From contig JAADGE010000038.1 in NCBI GenBank assembly GCA_013152535.1, positions 1 to 64,000 of the forward strand: 64,000 bases of DNA. Direction: 5' to 3'. The stretch comes from Chlorobiota bacterium. GTDB taxonomy: Bacteria > Bacteroidota > Bacteroidia > Bacteroidales > JAADGE01. Within the stretch, counting starts at the first letter, position 1. Each line of letters begins with the position of its first letter. Of this stretch, positions 38,440 to 48,583 are shown in pieces. Under the pieces are notes generated by a model that saw only the letters and a program-made list of their open reading frames with translations, made no database searches and had not been told where the DNA came from. A program made the position numbers and the translations under genes.

Positions 38440-39248
38440 TTTTAAATTTATGTTGTTTTACTTTATTAAAAAATTTCCGCCCGATCTGTCCGGATAAAGG
38501 ATTTCTTACGTTCATTGCTTCCGGATGCCATTGCACACCAAGAATAAAAGGATGTTGTAAGGTGTCTGCAGGTTCTATTGCCTCAATAACCTTATCTTTC
38601 GCATAAGCCGAAACCTTAAAACCTTTTGCAAGTTTCTCAACCGCCTGATGATGATTACTGTATCCGTTTCCGCTGTCAACTTTTACGATATTATGCAAAA
38701 AAGTTCCTTTTTCGATATAAATTGAATGGTACACCGCCGTGCTTTTATGTTCTTCCGCTTTTCGCGAATCTCTGTGCAAATATTTGCTTCCGATATCCGT
38801 CGGAATATCGATAATCAAACTGCCGCCTTCGGTTACGTTTAAAATCTGATGTCCGCGACAAATTCCCAACAACGGTATTTTGTTTTTTACGGCATAAAGT
38901 ATCATTTTTTGCTCTAAACTGTCTCTGTGCGGATTTATTTTGCCGCAACGTTTAATTTCACTTTGTTTTCCGTAAAGTTCCGGATTAACGTCTTCGCCGC
39001 CGGCAATAATTATTCCGTCGGCTTTTTTCAAAAGTAAATTAATTGAATCTTTACTTTTCACGGCATACATCGGCATACATATTTACACATCTGAAATTTG
39101 AATCTTTAATCGAATTTTTAAGCCATTTTTTATGTGTATTTTTAAAATCTTTTGAAACTAAAATAAGCGGAATTTTTTCTTGCGTATCTTTATTTTCACA
39201 AGAAACCAAAACACTTATTATCAATAAGAAGAATACTGTTTTTCTCAT
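38426..39248 (-). pseudogene. Peptidase C26 / gamma-glutamyl-GABA hydrolase-like lipoprotein, frameshifted
   Basis: N-terminal ORF (39051-39248) ...DSNFRCVNMYADVCREK*; C-terminal ORF (38426-39076) MPMYAVKSKDSINLLLKKADGIIIAGGEDVNPELYG..LLGICRGHQILNV..GVQWHPE. Frames are joined if one copy of the 10-bp duplication at 39061-39080 is removed. Confidence 0.8.
39061..39080. repeat. Exact 10-bp tandem duplication causing frameshift
   Basis: cggcatacat cggcatacat (minus: ATGTATGCCG x2). Confidence 0.9.
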
Positions 39249-39326
39249 ATGTGAATTTTTAAGATTATGGAATTTTCAATAAAAAACATCTCAAATATAC
39301 ATTTATTAATCTTAAAACACTAAACT

Positions 39327-40970
39327 ATGAAATTCAAGGTACGGAAAATTTTTATTATTATATTATTTTTTAATCTTTTTGCCTGTGATACCACAAAGAA
39401 TACCGGAAAAAGTTCAGAAAACACACTATCTGTCGAAGAAATCTCAGAACCTGTATCTGCATACGGGAATGTTCGTTCAACTAAAAAACATTTTTCAAAG
39501 GAAAAACTTTCGTATGATATTTCTCAACCGGACATAATTAATCCGGATTTTAATACCGAAGAATATGATAAAATTCGTGAAAATGAATTCCTCTCGGTAA
39601 ATCAAAATCCGCTTTCTACTTTTTCGATTGATGTTGACAATGCTTCGTATTCAAATGTAAGAAGGTTTTTAAATTACGGACAAATGCCGGATAAAGGTGC
39701 CGTAAGAATTGAAGAAATGATTAATTATTTTGATTATGATTATTTGAATCCCGAAGGAAAATATCCGTTTTCAATAAATACCGAAATCGGAACTTGCCCG
39801 TGGAACACAAAACACAAACTTGTTCATATCGGCATTCAGGGAAAAAAATTAGATTACGAAAATTTAAAACCTTCAAATCTTGTATTTTTGCTTGATGTAT
39901 CGGGTTCTATGAGCGACCAAAATAAACTTCCGCTTTTAAAGAAATCCTTAAAACTTTTATTAAATCAATTGTCGCAAAACGATAAAATTTCCGTTGTCGT
40001 GTATGCAGGTGCCGCAGGTATGGTATTACCTCCGACTAATGCTTCCGAAAAGGAGAAAATATTTATTGCACTTGACAAATTACAAGCCGGAGGTTCAACA
40101 GCCGGCGGAGCAGGAATTAAATTAGCATATAAAACAGCAAAAGAGGCATTTATAAAAGGCGGAAATAACCGAGTAATTTTAGCTACCGACGGTGATTTTA
40201 ATGTCGGAACTTCTTCAACAAGTTCGTTAGTTGATTTAATAGAAGAAAAACGAAAAGATGATATTTATTTGACCATACTCGGTTTCGGAATGGGTAATTA
40301 TAAAGACGGCAGAATGGAGCAAATCAGCAATGCCGGTAACGGGAATTATTTCTATATAGATAATATTAAAGAAGCTGATAAAGTATTTGTAAAAGAAATG
40401 CGTGCTAATATGTTTACTATTGCAAAAGACGTAAAAATTCAAATTGAATTTAATCCCGCACAAGTAAAAGCATATCGATTAATAGGTTATGAAAACAGAA
40501 TGCTGAAAAAAGAAGATTTTAACGATGATAAAAAAGATGCCGGAGAACTCGGTGCAGGGCATACGGTTACGGCTCTTTATGAAATTGTTCCGGCAAATTC
40601 AAAAGAAAAAATCGGCAGGAAAGCTGATAATTTAAAATATCAAAATACAAAAGTTACCGATTATGCCGGTTCAACAAATGAAATAATGACCGTAAAATTC
40701 AGATATAAACCCATAGATTCTGACAAAAGTATTTTAATCGAATATCCTTTAAATAATTCTGATACAGAACTTGCAAATACTTCTGATAATTTTAGATTTT
40801 CGGCAGCTGTTGCAGAATTCGGAATGTTATTAAGAGACTCAAAATTTAAAGAAAATGCAACATACAAAAAAGTTATAAAATTAGCAGAAAGTTCAAAAGG
40901 AAAAGACGAAAACGGATACCGTTCGGAATTTATTGAAATGGTAAAAACGGCGGAGTTGTTAAGCAAATAA
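39327..40970 (+). CDS. VWA-domain lipoprotein (YfbK-like, DUF3520-type C-terminus)
   Basis: STFSIDVDNASYSNVRRFLNYGQMPDKGAVRIEEMINYFDYDY; VFLLDVSGSMSDQNKLPLLKKSLKLLL; VILATDGDFNVG. Confidence 0.88.
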   Translation: MKFKVRKIFIIILFFNLFACDTTKNTGKSSENTLSVEEISEPVSAYGNVRSTKKHFSKEKLSYDISQPDIINPDFNTEEYDKIRENEFLSVNQNPLSTFSIDVDNASYSNVRRFLNYGQMPDKGAVRIEEMINYFDYDYLNPEGKYPFSINTEIGTCPWNTKHKLVHIGIQGKKLDYENLKPSNLVFLLDVSGSMSDQNKLPLLKKSLKLLLNQLSQNDKISVVVYAGAAGMVLPPTNASEKEKIFIALDKLQAGGSTAGGAGIKLAYKTAKEAFIKGGNNRVILATDGDFNVGTSSTSSLVDLIEEKRKDDIYLTILGFGMGNYKDGRMEQISNAGNGNYFYIDNIKEADKVFVKEMRANMFTIAKDVKIQIEFNPAQVKAYRLIGYENRMLKKEDFNDDKKDAGELGAGHTVTALYEIVPANSKEKIGRKADNLKYQNTKVTDYAGSTNEIMTVKFRYKPIDSDKSILIEYPLNNSDTELANTSDNFRFSAAVAEFGMLLRDSKFKENATYKKVIKLAESSKGKDENGYRSEFIEMVKTAELLSK

Positions 40971-40989
40971 ACTAAAATTCTGTAATTTC

Positions 40990-41036
40990 CCCCGCATTTT
41001 ATTTTTCGTTAAACAGGTTGAAAAATTTATGCGGGG
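40990..41036. terminator. Bidirectional terminator
   Basis: ccccgcat...atgcggggtttt between convergent genes. Confidence 0.6.
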
Positions 41037-41046
41037 TTTTGTATTA

Positions 41047-42621
41047 TTACGGAATAATAATCTTTTTTACTTCATATCCTGCTGAACTTACAATTTCAAT
41101 AAAATAAATACCGCTTTTTAATTCGGAAACATTAATTTTATCATTCCCGATTATCTGTTTACTTAAAATATATTTTCCTGAAATATCAACTATTTTACAA
41201 AAAACTTTTTCGGAAGAATTAATGTATAAAACATTTTTAACCGGATTCGGAAAAATATTAATTTCCTGTTTTTTTTCATTAACACCTAAATTTTCGTTAT
41301 AATTTGCCAAAACTTTCAGACAAAAATTGCCTGTTCCTTTAAAGCCTGACGGGTCGTTATAATTATAAAAATCAGACCATTGTCCGGAAACAGAATAAAA
41401 ACTTTCTCCTGACAGTGCTGACGATTCTATTAAATTTTTTGAACCTTTTCCCCCGTAAGTAATTGAAATATTTGAAGTTCTGTCGTAAGTAAATTTATTA
41501 TCCGACAAGGAAAGCATTACATAAAAATTTTCACCGTTATTTACGGGAACAAGTCCGGGTATATTTACTGTATGAAATCCTTTATGCAAAATTGTTCCTG
41601 ATGTTGTAGTTTTTATATGAGTTAAATCTGTTCCGTCAAAACCTCCGAAAACTTTAATTGTATAATTTACATTTTCACTTTCAGTAAAAAAACTAACAGA
41701 CTTTAATCTTACATTTTCTTTTGCATGAAACATATTAAAAATCGAATCTGCGGAAGTCATAACATCTTGCCTGCCGTGATAATCGTGATAATAAATTATA
41801 CCGTAAGGAAACGTATCGACACCGGCAAAAAAATGTGCTCCGGTATCGTAAGTTTTGCAAGCATATTTATCGTAATATGAAATCCAAAAAAAACCGCTTT
41901 CGCCCCAGGCTGTTCCCCAACAATTTTTTACAAGCCAAGCACCGTTTTCAGGTGCAGCAGGAACAGAATGATTATCATCCCAGCCGATAATTGCAACGGC
42001 ATGATTAGCAGCAATATTACTCGTTGCAGGTTGAAAATGATTAAAACTTGTATCAATAAAAGATGCATCATAACAAATTGCGGCGGCAGCAGCTCCTTTT
42101 TGCATTATTTTAGCTTTTAAAGTGTCAATTCCCGCAAGAGTATTGCTTATTGTATAGTTCTCAATTTCAGAAACATACCAATATCTGTAATTCGGATTGT
42201 ATCTGTCCGGCGGCGTATCGTATGATTGTCCGTCAATATCTCTCTCAAATCCTTCGCCTCTTGATAAATAAGCGGTTGCCATAGAAAAAGTTCCTCCCGA
42301 ATGAACATCAAAACCGGATGTGTTAGCTCCTCCGGCATCATCATTATTGTTTTTATTAAAACCGTTCCACCAATCAATATGGTATTCTGCTAAATCAGGT
42401 TCTCCCGTTTCTCCTGCAGCCGTCCAATTTCCGTTAATCAACAAATTACTTTCTGCCGAAGCACAAACCGCAAAAGTCCAGCTGTTGCCGCCTTGTTGAT
42501 TTTTTACGGAAGTTACATAATTACTGCCTGTTACGTTTCTCAAATCAAATGATGCCGGAATTTGTGCATACAGCTGAATATTTATCAGCAATATTATTGA
42601 AATTGAAATCAGTTTATTCAT
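41047..42621 (-). CDS. C1 (papain)-family protein with T9SS type A sorting domain; catalytic Cys replaced by Ser
   Basis: SFDLRN..VTSVKNQQGGNSWTFAVCASAESNLLI; NHAVAIIGWDDNH; LVKNCWGTAWGESGFFWISYYD; C-terminal INIFPNPVKNVLYINSSE..SGIYFIEIVSSAGYEVKKIIIP. Confidence 0.85.
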   Translation of the reverse strand: MNKLISISIILLINIQLYAQIPASFDLRNVTGSNYVTSVKNQQGGNSWTFAVCASAESNLLINGNWTAAGETGEPDLAEYHIDWWNGFNKNNNDDAGGANTSGFDVHSGGTFSMATAYLSRGEGFERDIDGQSYDTPPDRYNPNYRYWYVSEIENYTISNTLAGIDTLKAKIMQKGAAAAAICYDASFIDTSFNHFQPATSNIAANHAVAIIGWDDNHSVPAAPENGAWLVKNCWGTAWGESGFFWISYYDKYACKTYDTGAHFFAGVDTFPYGIIYYHDYHGRQDVMTSADSIFNMFHAKENVRLKSVSFFTESENVNYTIKVFGGFDGTDLTHIKTTTSGTILHKGFHTVNIPGLVPVNNGENFYVMLSLSDNKFTYDRTSNISITYGGKGSKNLIESSALSGESFYSVSGQWSDFYNYNDPSGFKGTGNFCLKVLANYNENLGVNEKKQEINIFPNPVKNVLYINSSEKVFCKIVDISGKYILSKQIIGNDKINVSELKSGIYFIEIVSSAGYEVKKIIIP

Positions 42622-42622
42622 T

Positions 42623-43336
42623 TTATTTTTTACTTAAATTAATAATATTCAGGATCTCTGCCGGATTTTTAATTTTGTAATAATTGTCATATTTAACAAA
42701 CTCATTTTCGTCAGCTTCTTCGTGTATCCAAGTTGTATGAAACGGAACAAAAACAGCGTTACTCCCTATTTTTAAAACAGGTAAAATGTCCGACATCAAG
42801 GAATTTCCTATCATTAAAAAATTTTCAGGTTTTACGTCGCAGCGTTTCAATAATTTCAGATAGTCATCTTCTTTTTTGTTGCTCATTACTTCAATATGGT
42901 GAAAAAATGGTGCTAAACCTGATTTTTTAAGTTTGCGTTCCTGGTCAAGCAAGTCGCCTTTTGTTGCCGTAATAATCTTGTAATCAGTATTCTTAAGTTT
43001 TGAAAGAAGGTCTTTAACTCCGGGTAAAATATCTATAATTTTATTATTTAGTTCTTTCCCGAAATTAATAATTTGCTCAATTGATTTGCCTGAAATTTTA
43101 TAATCGGAAATTTGAAAAGCCGTTTCAATCATTGACAAAACAAAACCTTTTGCCCCGTATCCGTATAATTTGAGATTTTGCATTTCAACCTTAAATAATT
43201 TGTCAATACATTCTTTTTCCGAAATATATTCTGAAAGCAATTCAGCAAATTTATATTCGGTTTCGCGGTAATACGGTTCATTTACCCAAAGTGTATCATC
43301 GGCATCAAAAGCAATAACTTTTATATTTGCAAGCAT
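42623..43336 (-). CDS. HAD-family hydrolase
   Basis: IKVIAFDADDTLWVNEPYY; YKIITATKGD; FLMIGNSLMSDILPVLKIGSNAVFVP. Confidence 0.88.
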   Translation of the reverse strand: MLANIKVIAFDADDTLWVNEPYYRETEYKFAELLSEYISEKECIDKLFKVEMQNLKLYGYGAKGFVLSMIETAFQISDYKISGKSIEQIINFGKELNNKIIDILPGVKDLLSKLKNTDYKIITATKGDLLDQERKLKKSGLAPFFHHIEVMSNKKEDDYLKLLKRCDVKPENFLMIGNSLMSDILPVLKIGSNAVFVPFHTTWIHEEADENEFVKYDNYYKIKNPAEILNIINLSKK

Positions 43337-43404
43337 AAAAATGAGGAAATTATCTAATTAAAACATCAAAAATAATTAAAAATATTTATTTGCACATTTG
43401 AAAT

Positions 43405-46400
43405 TCAGCTTTTAACTTTCATTGCATCATAAACAATTTGATGAATTTTTTGTCGGATTTTCAGACTGTTGATTCGCCAATTTTTTGCCGAAGGATTTAC
43501 TCTGTTTGATAAAAAAACTAATACAATTTTATTTACGGGGTCAACCCAAATGCAAGTTCCGGTAAAACCTGTATGTCCGAAAGATTCGGGTGGTGCATCT
43601 TTTGCAATAATTGCATTTTTGTGCGGTTTGTCAAATCCCAAACCTCTGTAACTGTCCTCCTGAAAACCTGTAAATTTCTTTATTGTATTTTCGGAAATAT
43701 ATCTTATTCCTCCGTATGTTCCTCCGTTCAGCCACATTTGCCCTAACACGGATAAATCATACGCATCGGAAAACAAACCGGCATTTCCCGATATACCGCC
43801 GAGCATTGCTGCCGAAGGGTCGTGAACAGAACCTCTTAAAAGTTGCTCACGCCAATATTTATCATTTTCGGTGGGCACAATTCTGTTGAGCGGGAAATAT
43901 TTTCGAGGTTTATAACACATTGTTCGCAAACCCATAGGTAAATAAAAAGTGTTTCGCATATAACTGTTCATACTTCTGTGATTTAACGTATCTATTGCCG
44001 ATTGCAACAAAATCATATTAATATCGCTGTATTGATAAATTTTTCGGGAATAAACTTTCAGTCTTTTTGTATCTCGCCAAAGTGTATCAAACCAATTATT
44101 CTTAAAATAAAATCCGTCTGCAATTTTAATTTCCGCAGTATCTTTTATATAATACTTCGTAAAATATTTATCATAAATTTTTTGTATTTCATATCGAGGA
44201 TTAAACTCAATATTTTTATTCTTAACAGTTGTATCGTTTTTCAAATTTTCATAAAACCGTTGTTTTTTAATTTCAAGAGAATCATAGAAATTCTTTTTAA
44301 AAATAACATAAGGTAAAATAGGTAATGTGGGGGTAATTCCGGATTTGTGCAAAAGCAAATCTCTGATTTTTACGTTAAAAATGTTGTTTTTCGGAGTTAA
44401 AGTTACAATTAGCGTATCAAAAGCAATAAGTATCGAATCGTTTATATGCAAAGTATCCTGAAACTTTAATATTTTTTTGAAATTCTTAATTTCCGAATAT
44501 TTAAGAGTATCAATATTGATAATTGTATCCGGTTTGATATTTGAATAATCAATTTCTGTATCTCTGAAAAAACGTTTTAATTTATCATTTAAACGTATTC
44601 GCCCCTGACTGTAAAGTTTCATTGCGGCAGTAGTTGTTGCAGCAATTTTTGTTACGGAAGCCAAGTCGTATAAATCCGTTTTTTTGACTCTTTGCCGTTT
44701 TGTATACGTATGATAACCAAAAGATTTATCGTAAATATTGTATCCGTTTTTCAACACAACAACTTGACAACCAGGAAATGCGCCTTTCAGAACAGCGTTT
44801 TTCGCAACAGAATCAATTTTATTTAAAATTTCGGAATTCAAACCGACTTCTTCGGGCAAACAATTTGAAACTCGAACTTTTGCAGTTTCCGAAATACTGT
44901 CCGCCTGAGCAAAATTTCTGTATTCGCAAGCTAATTTACCTTTAAGAGCTATTCCTCCGAATAAAGCGTCTGCAGCAAAATGTTGTTCCGGTTTTGAATT
45001 TCCGTAAACTTGCAAAACAGAGGAGAAACTGTCGGCATAAATCAAATTTTCAGGTTTTCCTAAATTCACTAATATTGAAGACTTTGCATTATTATTTTCA
45101 AAAACGGCTTTAATAAATACAGAATCAATTATTATATTATTAACAGCAACGATAAAATTAGTATTTTTCTTACAATTTCGGATTTTATTAATGAAGTTAT
45201 CTTTGGAAACATCTATGAATGAGTATTTTACAGGATTATACACATTAAAGGTTCGTTTTAACTCCGGTAAATTATTTTTTCCTGCAACAAGTAATGTAAA
45301 TTTAGAATATTTAAGATTTTTATACGGAATAACACTGTTTTTATTCTTTATTAACGAAAGTGAATTTTTATACACAGAAAGTTTTGAAATAATAATTTGA
45401 GGAGATTTTATTAAACTGTCAACAACGGTTTTATAAATGTGCTTAGTTTTGTTTAATCCGGTCATAGTTTTTGCCAGTAAAATTTTTCTGACGGATGCTC
45501 TTAAATAATTTTCCGTCAGATCTTTGTTATCAATGAGTTTTAATAAATTTGATTTAAGTATCTTCGGACTATCTGTAATAAATATATTTGCACCGGAATT
45601 TAAATATGCAAGTAATGTATCTCGATTTATGTCCTCTTTTTTAATTTTTTTCAGAAACAAGCCTTTAAATCCATATTGGTCTTGTATTTTTTTCAGAGTA
45701 TTTGAATTACCGGTTTCATCACAAAAAATTCCGGTTAATCCGTCTGATATAATCTTTTTATTTATTGTCTGCTTAATACTGTCAGAATTCAAAAAAAGTT
45801 CAGCATTCTCAAATAACAGAATTTTTTCTGAGTTAAAAATCTGATTTCTTAATTCTCTGTTTAATTCACAATCACTATCTTTATTTTCCGGATTATTCTT
45901 TATAATAACAGATGTTATATTTAATTCTCTGAAAAGTTTCAAAACCGTTTTTATATAATTTCTTTTTACCGTATCACTTTTGATTGTTGTTAATATATTG
46001 AAAGTCGGAAATTTATCAACATCTGAAAAATCAAACCCGACAGATTTAGTATTTAAAAAGACAAAAGGATTTACTTTTGAGTATTTTTGAATAACGTTCT
46101 GATATTTAATAAATTGCGAAACAGAATCACTGTTATAAATAATACCTCCGGGCATTGTTTGATACAAAATTTTCGTCATTGGATTAACAGAGGAACTGTC
46201 AATTATGCCGAAATCCGAGATAATCATTTGTCCGATTTTTTCATCAACGGAAAGATATTTTAAAGTTGTATCGGCATAAGCAGGATTTACATTTTCAAAA
46301 ATAGCTGTTTTAATATCTTTATTTAATATTTTTTTTGCATTTATAACATAAACAGCTGATAAAGTAATGATTAAAACCACTAATATTACGATTGTATATA

Positions 46401-46434
46401 TTTTTTTATTAACTGTTTGTTTGATATGAAGCAT
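43405..46434 (-). CDS. GH3-like (degenerate) + serine hydrolase (beta-lactamase-fold) fusion
   Basis: N-terminal LSVDEKIGQMIISDFG; C-terminal LASVTKIAATTTAAMKLYSQGRI (SxxK), YSDINMILLQ, SFGHTGFTGTCIWVDP (HTG). Confidence 0.8.
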   Translation of the reverse strand: MLHIKQTVNKKIYTIVILVVLIITLSAVYVINAKKILNKDIKTAIFENVNPAYADTTLKYLSVDEKIGQMIISDFGIIDSSSVNPMTKILYQTMPGGIIYNSDSVSQFIKYQNVIQKYSKVNPFVFLNTKSVGFDFSDVDKFPTFNILTTIKSDTVKRNYIKTVLKLFRELNITSVIIKNNPENKDSDCELNRELRNQIFNSEKILLFENAELFLNSDSIKQTINKKIISDGLTGIFCDETGNSNTLKKIQDQYGFKGLFLKKIKKEDINRDTLLAYLNSGANIFITDSPKILKSNLLKLIDNKDLTENYLRASVRKILLAKTMTGLNKTKHIYKTVVDSLIKSPQIIISKLSVYKNSLSLIKNKNSVIPYKNLKYSKFTLLVAGKNNLPELKRTFNVYNPVKYSFIDVSKDNFINKIRNCKKNTNFIVAVNNIIIDSVFIKAVFENNNAKSSILVNLGKPENLIYADSFSSVLQVYGNSKPEQHFAADALFGGIALKGKLACEYRNFAQADSISETAKVRVSNCLPEEVGLNSEILNKIDSVAKNAVLKGAFPGCQVVVLKNGYNIYDKSFGYHTYTKRQRVKKTDLYDLASVTKIAATTTAAMKLYSQGRIRLNDKLKRFFRDTEIDYSNIKPDTIINIDTLKYSEIKNFKKILKFQDTLHINDSILIAFDTLIVTLTPKNNIFNVKIRDLLLHKSGITPTLPILPYVIFKKNFYDSLEIKKQRFYENLKNDTTVKNKNIEFNPRYEIQKIYDKYFTKYYIKDTAEIKIADGFYFKNNWFDTLWRDTKRLKVYSRKIYQYSDINMILLQSAIDTLNHRSMNSYMRNTFYLPMGLRTMCYKPRKYFPLNRIVPTENDKYWREQLLRGSVHDPSAAMLGGISGNAGLFSDAYDLSVLGQMWLNGGTYGGIRYISENTIKKFTGFQEDSYRGLGFDKPHKNAIIAKDAPPESFGHTGFTGTCIWVDPVNKIVLVFLSNRVNPSAKNWRINSLKIRQKIHQIVYDAMKVKS

Positions 46435-46534
46435 ATTGATTTTTTATGAGGAATAATATTTCAATAACAAAAATAAGATTATAGACAGAATAAACAATAA
46501 TAAAAGGACAAACCGGCAAATTAGATTGATAAGA

Positions 46535-47443
46535 TTATTTATTTCGAGGATGATAATCTTTAATAATTTGTTTTAAGTATGATCTGTCTATATGTGTATA
46601 AATTTCCGTAGTTGTAATGGATTCGTGTCCTAACATTTCCTGCACAGCACGAAGGTCTGCTCCTCCTTCCACCAAATGTGTGGCAAACGAATGCCGAAAT
46701 GTATGCGGACTGATATTTTTTTTCAATTCTGCAGCCGCTGCTAATTGTTTAATAATTGTAAATATCATTACTCTGCTTAATTGTTTTCCTCTTCTGTTAA
46801 GAAATAAGATATCAATAAAATCCGGATGAATATTAAGATGACTGCGATAGTGTTCTTTATAATAATTAATTTCCTGAACAGCCTTTTCTCCGATAGGAAT
46901 CAATCGTTGTTTACTGCCTTTTCCGGTAACAATAATAAATCCTTCATTAAAATGTAAATCGGAAATTTTTAAATTTACTAATTCTGAAACCCTTAAACCA
47001 CAGGCATATAACGTTTCAACAATGGCTTTGTTTCGATGACCTTCAGGCTTACTTAAATCAATTTCGGATTCCAGTAAATCTATCTCATCCACAGATAAAA
47101 CTTCGGGTAATTTTTGCCCTGTTTTAGGAGTTTCTAACAGATAAGCCGGATTAGTTTGTATTTCTTCTTCTAAAACTAAAAAATTATAAAATGCCTTAAT
47201 GCCGGAAATAATGCGTGCTTGAGAACGCGGACTTAGAAATACAGAGTTTAAATCATAAATAAAATTTTCAAGCTCTTCTAAATCAACTGATTCAGGTTTT
47301 TTTTTTGTATATTCAGCTAATTTTCCGATATCATTTACATAGGCATCTACAGAATTTTGCGATAATGATTTTTCTAATTTTAAATAAAATTTAAACTCTT
47401 TAATTCTTTTTTTCCATATTTTTACTGAATAATTTTCAGACAT
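46535..47443 (-). CDS. xerD: XerD-like tyrosine recombinase
   Basis: YACGLRVSELVNLKISDL; SPHTFRHSFATHLVEGGADLRAVQEMLGHESITTTEIYTHI. Confidence 0.92.
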   Translation of the reverse strand: MSENYSVKIWKKRIKEFKFYLKLEKSLSQNSVDAYVNDIGKLAEYTKKKPESVDLEELENFIYDLNSVFLSPRSQARIISGIKAFYNFLVLEEEIQTNPAYLLETPKTGQKLPEVLSVDEIDLLESEIDLSKPEGHRNKAIVETLYACGLRVSELVNLKISDLHFNEGFIIVTGKGSKQRLIPIGEKAVQEINYYKEHYRSHLNIHPDFIDILFLNRRGKQLSRVMIFTIIKQLAAAAELKKNISPHTFRHSFATHLVEGGADLRAVQEMLGHESITTTEIYTHIDRSYLKQIIKDYHPRNK

Positions 47444-47677
47444 CTGACTTTTTTTTCTTAAAGATATAAAAAACTAAAAACATTAATATATCGTATTAAT
47501 ATGCCAAAGATACTATAAATACTGAAAAATCTAATCACTGTAATACTATTATTCAACCTCTAAATTGTATTGTATATAAAAAAACAGAAAAATAATTTGG
47601 TAACTTAAGTAATTTTCAATAATTTTATGACTCAATTTGAAGTTATAACTTTATAGAAACATAAAATTTGGTATATC

Positions 47678-48529
47678 ATGAAAAACACAAAAAATGATGT
47701 AATCTTAATACCTACTGATTTTTCAGAAGTTTGTCAAAACGCAATAGACCATGGCGGATCTGTGGCACACATTATGAAATATCGGGTAGTTCTTTTACAT
47801 GTAATTAATAAAGATACTGACAAATTTTTAGATGATGAAAATTTAAGTGATGATGCAATTTCGGAGAAACTTGAAAAAATAGCAGCCGAAGCATCGAAAA
47901 AATATGATGTACAAGTAGAATTTTTAGTAAAAAAAGGTGATTTATTTGATAATATTAAAGAAGCATCCCTTACTGTGGGAGCTAAATTAATTATTCTGGG
48001 AACACACGGAAAAGTCGGTTTCCAAAAAATAACAGGAAGTTATGTTTTAAAAGTTATAGGTATAACAAATATTCCTACTGTTATTGTTCAAAAAAGAAAA
48101 TATACAGAAGGTTATGAAAATATTGTATTTCCGATTACGGCTTCAACACAAGATCGTCAAAAAGTTACTTGGGCAATCAATATTGCAAAATTATTTGATG
48201 CGACAATTCATATGATTCCAAAGTTTGAATCAGGAAAATTCTATAAAAACAGAATTATGAGTATCACAAAACAAATCAAAAACTTATTTGATGAATATAA
48301 TGTGAAATATGTAGATAAAGTTTCTTCCCCGACAGAAGGAAATTACTCAAAACAAGTTCTTGATTATGCTATTGCTAATGATGCTGAATTAATTATGACA
48401 ATGGTAAACAAAGATAAGGGTCTGTTTTTCTCATCTTGGGATGAAAAATTAATTTATAACACAGCTCAAATTCCCGTAATTTGCATTAATCCGGTTGATA
48501 CTAAAAAAACGACTTGGGTCGGATATTAA
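47678..48529 (+). CDS. Universal stress protein (tandem Usp domains)
   Basis: VILIPTDFSEVCQNAIDHG; KLIILGTHGKVGFQKITGSYVLKVI; second Usp-like half. Confidence 0.85.
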   Translation: MKNTKNDVILIPTDFSEVCQNAIDHGGSVAHIMKYRVVLLHVINKDTDKFLDDENLSDDAISEKLEKIAAEASKKYDVQVEFLVKKGDLFDNIKEASLTVGAKLIILGTHGKVGFQKITGSYVLKVIGITNIPTVIVQKRKYTEGYENIVFPITASTQDRQKVTWAINIAKLFDATIHMIPKFESGKFYKNRIMSITKQIKNLFDEYNVKYVDKVSSPTEGNYSKQVLDYAIANDAELIMTMVNKDKGLFFSSWDEKLIYNTAQIPVICINPVDTKKTTWVGY

Positions 48530-48550
48530 AAATAATTCAAAAAACTTCAG

Positions 48551-48580
48551 AACGTTCGTATATTAATTTATACGAGCGTT
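48551..48580 (+). terminator. Intrinsic terminator
   Basis: aacgttcgtat-taattt-atacgagcgtt + T7. Confidence 0.75.
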
Positions 48581-48583
48581 TTT

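Noticed and set aside
46535-47443. Tyrosine recombinase as marker of an integrated element
   Set aside because: Sequence looks like a housekeeping XerD-type recombinase; no att-like repeats or cargo genes nearby.
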